DNA of 8,433 nucleotides from contig CANRBW010000064.1 in assembly GCA_947628975.1 (NCBI GenBank), forward strand, positions 1 to 8,433, in the 5' to 3' direction. Made by a program: the position numbers and the translations under genes. Numbering within the stretch: position 1 is the first letter of the stretch; each line of letters starts with the position of its first letter. Below, one piece after another: positions 6,665 through 8,433 of this stretch. The DNA comes from an uncultured Oscillospiraceae bacterium (GTDB taxonomy: Bacteria; Bacillota; Clostridia; Oscillospirales; Oscillospiraceae). A model generated the notes under the pieces. The model was given only the letters and a program-made list of their open reading frames with translations, was not told the origin of the DNA and did not search any database.

Positions 6665-6694
6665 TCATATTCTCCGCCGCCGGGGTCATAGACT
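6665..6694 (+). promoter_or_regulatory. Sigma-E-type sporulation promoter for the spoIVFA/B-like operon
   Basis: TCATATT (6665-6671) fits the sigma-E -35 consensus KMATATT at all seven positions. After a 15-base spacer, CATAGACT (6687-6694) fits the -10 consensus CATACAMT at seven of eight. Transcription would start near 6701, about 24 bases before the ATG. Sigma-E is the early mother-cell factor of sporulation and is known to drive spoIVF in Bacillus, which agrees with the genes downstream. No sigma-A-like promoter is evident for this strand. Consensus recalled, not computed. Confidence 0.65.
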
Positions 6695-6710
6695 AGGGGG
6701 ACAACCACCA

Positions 6711-6716
6711 AGGAGG
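6711..6716 (+). promoter_or_regulatory. Strong ribosome binding site for the M23-domain gene
   Basis: AGGAGG, eight bases before ATG at 6725. It is the only good site in the region and fixes the start. Confidence 0.85.
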
Positions 6717-6724
6717 CGGAGCCC

Positions 6725-7588
6725 ATGACCCAGCGCAGACCCCCCAGACGAAAGCACGGATCCCTCACCCCCAGGGAGCGGACGCGGCTGGTCCAGCTCT
6801 GCCTCTGCCTGGGGGTCTTCGGCGCGGTGTTCTTTGGCCGCGGGTTTTTGCCCGGCGGCGTGGCCGCCCTGCGGGAGATGGTGGTCTCCGACACCGATTT
6901 CGAGTCGGTCTTCGCCCAGCTGGGCCGGACCCTGGAGGCGGACGGCGACGTGGCCGAGGCCCTGGGCCTGTTCTGGACCGGGGACCTCCCCTCCCCCGAC
7001 CCCACCGCCGCCCCGACGCCCTCGCCGGCTCCCACGCCCTCCCCCGCGCCCACGCCGGAGCCCACCCCGGAGCCCACGCCGGAGCCTACGCCGGAACCTA
7101 CCCCGGAGCCCGCGCCGGAGCCCACCTCCTACCCCTATGACGGCCCCGACGCCCCGGCCAACGCCACCATGGCCTACGACCCGCTGGGCCTGGCCGCCAC
7201 CGCGCCCCCTCTGGCCGACGGCGGCCGGCGGACCGACGGCTACGGCTGGCGCACCCACCCCATCACCGGGGAGTCCAACTTCCACCACGGCCTGGACCTG
7301 GGCGCGCCGGAGGGCGCCCAGATCCTGGCCTTCGCCGACGGGGTGGTGGACTTTGTGGGGGAGGGGGAGAGCTACGGCAAGTACGTCCAGCTGCGCCACT
7401 CCGACCATGTGACCACCCTCTACGCCCACTGCAGCGAGCTGCTCCTGCCCAAGGGGACCCCGGTGAAGATGGGGGACCCCATCGCCCTGGTGGGCTCCAC
7501 CGGGATGGCCACCGGCCCCCACCTCCACTTCGAGGTCAAGGTGGACGGGGTCTGGCACGACCCGGTCTACTACCTCCCCGACAGCTGA
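6725..7588 (+). CDS. Membrane-anchored M23/LytM-domain protein, SpoIVFA-like
   Basis: 287 residues. A basic N-terminus (RRPPRRK) precedes one transmembrane segment (about 22-44), which should place the rest outside the cytoplasm. Residues about 93-134 are a Pro-rich linker of repeated PEPT/PAPT units. The C-terminal M23 domain (about 165-283) contains YGWRTHPITG (173-182), HHGLD with metal ligands His187 and Asp191, conserved His235 (YAH), and HLH with His266 and His268. All residues needed for a zinc endopeptidase are present. It overlaps by one base a site-2 protease gene of SpoIVFB type and lies behind a sigma-E-like promoter. This is the arrangement of spoIVFA-spoIVFB, where SpoIVFA is a membrane scaffold and regulator of SpoIVFB with an M23-like end. 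A peptidoglycan hydrolase such as a SpoIIQ-like protein is the main alternative. The SpoIVFA role is inferred from context. Confidence 0.88.
   Translation: MTQRRPPRRKHGSLTPRERTRLVQLCLCLGVFGAVFFGRGFLPGGVAALREMVVSDTDFESVFAQLGRTLEADGDVAEALGLFWTGDLPSPDPTAAPTPSPAPTPSPAPTPEPTPEPTPEPTPEPTPEPAPEPTSYPYDGPDAPANATMAYDPLGLAATAPPLADGGRRTDGYGWRTHPITGESNFHHGLDLGAPEGAQILAFADGVVDFVGEGESYGKYVQLRHSDHVTTLYAHCSELLLPKGTPVKMGDPIALVGSTGMATGPHLHFEVKVDGVWHDPVYYLPDS
7001..7126 (+). repeat. In-frame Pro/Thr/Glu tandem repeat (12-base unit)
   Basis: Inside the M23-domain gene, imperfect copies of a 12-base unit (close to CCGGAGCCCACG) encode repeated PEPT after several PSPAPT units. The units differ mostly at third positions. 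The encoded segment is a stiff, extended linker between membrane anchor and M23 domain. The repeat number could vary between strains by replication slippage without breaking the frame. Confidence 0.9.
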
Positions 7589-8142
7589 TGCGCCTGCGCG
7601 TAGCCCCCAGCTTCTGGCTGCTCCCCGCCCTGGTGTGGGCGGTGGCGCCCTCTCTGCTCCTGCCCGCCCTGCTGGCCGCCCTGTGCCACGAGCTGGGCCA
7701 CTGCGCCGCCCTGCGGCTGGCGGGGAGCGGCGTGGCCCAGCTGCGCCTGAGCGCCCTGGGGGCGGAGCTGACCCCCCGGCGGGCCCTGTCCTACGCCGCC
7801 GAGCTCCCCGTCTCCCTGGCCGGACCGGCGGTCAGCCTTCTGTGCGCCGTCCTGGCGGCCCGGTGGGGGTTCTTCCTCTTTGCCGGGCTGTCCCTGGCCC
7901 TGGGGGTGTTCAATCTCCTGCCCATCCACCCCCTGGACGGGGGCCGGGCCCTCCGGGGCCTGTGCGCCATGCTCCTGCCCACCCTCTGGGCCAGGCGGGT
8001 CCCCCGGTGGCTGGCGGTGGCGGCCTCCGGCGCGCTGTTGGGCTTCGCCCTGCGGGTCTTTTCGCGGCTGGGGGGACTGTCTCTGTTGGCGCTGGCCCTC
8101 TGGCTGTGCGCCCGGAGCGTCCGGTCCCTGCTGGAGGAGTGA
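7588..8142 (+). CDS. Site-2 (M50) intramembrane metalloprotease, SpoIVFB-like
   Basis: 184 residues, almost entirely hydrophobic. HELGH (34-38) in the second hydrophobic stretch supplies the two zinc-binding histidines and the catalytic Glu35. NLLPIHPLDGGR (109-120) supplies the third ligand, Asp117. AGPAVSLL (78-85) is the conserved GP-type segment between them. This is the compact M50B architecture of SpoIVFB, which cuts pro-sigma-K inside the membrane surrounding the forespore. B. subtilis SpoIVFB is about 288 residues with a C-terminal CBS domain; here the protein ends after the last hydrophobic segments (about 141-177) and has none. The ATG overlaps the upstream TGA (TGATG), implying translational coupling with the M23-domain protein. 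The true substrate cannot be read from the sequence, and another regulated membrane protein is possible. Confidence 0.9.
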   Translation: MRLRVAPSFWLLPALVWAVAPSLLLPALLAALCHELGHCAALRLAGSGVAQLRLSALGAELTPRRALSYAAELPVSLAGPAVSLLCAVLAARWGFFLFAGLSLALGVFNLLPIHPLDGGRALRGLCAMLLPTLWARRVPRWLAVAASGALLGFALRVFSRLGGLSLLALALWLCARSVRSLLEE

Positions 8143-8151
8143 AAAACACAC

Positions 8152-8180
8152 TTGACATTTTCTTCCTCAACCCGCAAAAT
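8152..8180 (+). promoter_or_regulatory. Sigma-A-type promoter of the aldolase gene
   Basis: A perfect TTGACA -35 (8152-8157), a 17-base spacer, and CAAAAT (8175-8180, four of six matches) as -10. It lies in the only AT-rich patch between the protease stop and the next gene, so the aldolase has its own transcription start near 8187. Confidence 0.78.
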
Positions 8181-8191
8181 AGAGGAGGAAG
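8162..8191. promoter_or_regulatory. Inverted repeat across the aldolase -10, possible operator
   Basis: CTTCCTC (8162-8168) and GAGGAAG (8185-8191) form a perfect seven-base inverted repeat with a 16-base centre that coincides with the -10 box. A repressor dimer bound here would block polymerase. It is not followed by a T-tract, so it is not a terminator for the protease gene. Confidence 0.45.
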
Positions 8192-8202
8192 CGACAATAC
8201 GG

Positions 8203-8209
8203 AAGGAGG
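8203..8209 (+). promoter_or_regulatory. Ribosome binding site of the aldolase gene
   Basis: AAGGAGG, ten bases before the ATG at 8220. It fixes the start of the partial gene at the window edge. Confidence 0.8.
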
Positions 8210-8219
8210 GTCTGGAGCT

Positions 8220-8433
8220 ATGTTATTGCTGGAAGCGCGCCAGCAGGTGGCGCACTACGGCCGGGAGATGCTGCGGCGCGGCCTGACTACCGGGACCTTT
8301 GGCAATCTGAGCGTCTACGTCCCTGAGGCCAAGGTCATCGTCATCTCCCCCTCCGGGGTGGATTACACCCAGATCGGCCCTCAGGACGTCAGCGTGGTCA
8401 CCATGGACGGCGTGGTGCTGGACGGCGCCCGCA
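8220..8433 (+). CDS. Class II aldolase/adducin family protein, fuculose-phosphate-aldolase-like (3' partial)
   Basis: 71 codons are visible before the window ends; the family usually has about 210-230 residues. The start MLLLEARQQVAHYGREMLRR leads to GLTTGTFGNLSV (21-32), where Asn29 corresponds to the phosphate-binding Asn of E. coli FucA. Then comes ISPSGVDYTQIGPQDV (42-57), the second phosphate-loop region. These enzymes split sugar 1-phosphates such as L-fuculose 1-phosphate into dihydroxyacetone phosphate and an aldehyde, using a zinc ion held by histidines that lie beyond the window. Related members act on ribulose phosphates, 5-deoxyribulose phosphate or methylthioribulose phosphate, so the substrate is open. 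It has its own promoter and strong ribosome site, so it is not part of the sporulation operon. Confidence 0.88.
   Translation, partial: MLLLEARQQVAHYGREMLRRGLTTGTFGNLSVYVPEAKVIVISPSGVDYTQIGPQDVSVVTMDGVVLDGAR

Noticed and set aside
6567..6689. 41-residue N-terminal extension of the hexokinase from ATG at 6689
   Set aside because: It would start upstream of the extended -10 promoter, lacks a Shine-Dalgarno sequence, and does not resemble the hexokinase N-terminus. ATG at 6566 has GGGAGGT at ideal spacing.
6520..7125. Minus-strand frame with GSGVGSGVG repeats
   Set aside because: The repeat is only the complement of the PEPT linker, and the frame crosses the divergent promoter region.
7001..7126. 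Possible CRISPR-like or mobile repeat
   Set aside because: The repeats are contiguous 12-base units in frame with a protein linker, with no unique spacers.
8143..8219. Terminator after the site-2 protease gene
   Set aside because: The only inverted repeat there has a 16-base centre, no T-tract, and overlaps the aldolase promoter, so it looks more like an operator.

Overview
The window is a very GC-rich, gene-dense stretch with the signature of an anaerobic, endospore-forming Firmicute. A high-GC gut clostridium of the Oscillospiraceae type (Flavonifractor/Oscillibacter/Intestinimonas-like) is my inference. It rests on the clostridial gene order rnfC-D-G-E-A-B, strong AGGAGG-type ribosome binding sites, and a sporulation gene pair. 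Every gene appears intact apart from the two cut by the window edges. I see no mobile element, tRNA, rRNA or CRISPR array.

Region 1 (1-4696, + strand) is the Rnf operon. The C-terminal three quarters of rnfC is present, followed by complete rnfD, rnfG, rnfE, rnfA and rnfB. The first five genes are joined by 4-base or 1-base start/stop overlaps; only rnfB has a short spacer in front of it. Together they encode the membrane ferredoxin:NAD+ oxidoreductase. RnfB takes electrons from ferredoxin, RnfC hands them to NAD+, RnfD and RnfG carry covalent FMN, and RnfA and RnfE form the iron-sulfur-bearing membrane core that couples this to Na+ or H+ export. A perfect 38-base palindrome (4707-4744) ends the operon and also serves the converging operon.

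Region 2 (4763-6566, - strand) is a two-gene operon: a hexokinase of the eukaryotic-type fold family, then a GreA-type transcription factor. It is read from an extended -10 promoter near 6623-6651.

Region 3 (6665-8142, + strand) diverges from the hexokinase. A short intergenic region holds a good match to a sigma-E (mother-cell sporulation) promoter, followed by a membrane-anchored M23/LytM-domain protein and, overlapping it by one base, a small site-2 (M50) intramembrane metalloprotease. The pairing, overlap and promoter type match the Bacillus spoIVFA-spoIVFB operon, which controls pro-sigma-K processing. Two features differ from the B. subtilis pair: the M23 domain keeps its full set of metal and catalytic residues, and the protease has no C-terminal CBS domain.

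Region 4 (8152-end, + strand) is a consensus-like housekeeping promoter with a dyad across its -10 box, leading into the first 71 codons of a class II (fuculose-phosphate-type) aldolase cut by the window edge.

Nothing here is a wholly unknown system. The points most worth a second look are the sigma-E-like promoter with its modified SpoIVFA/SpoIVFB-like pair, and the eukaryotic-type hexokinase coupled to greA.
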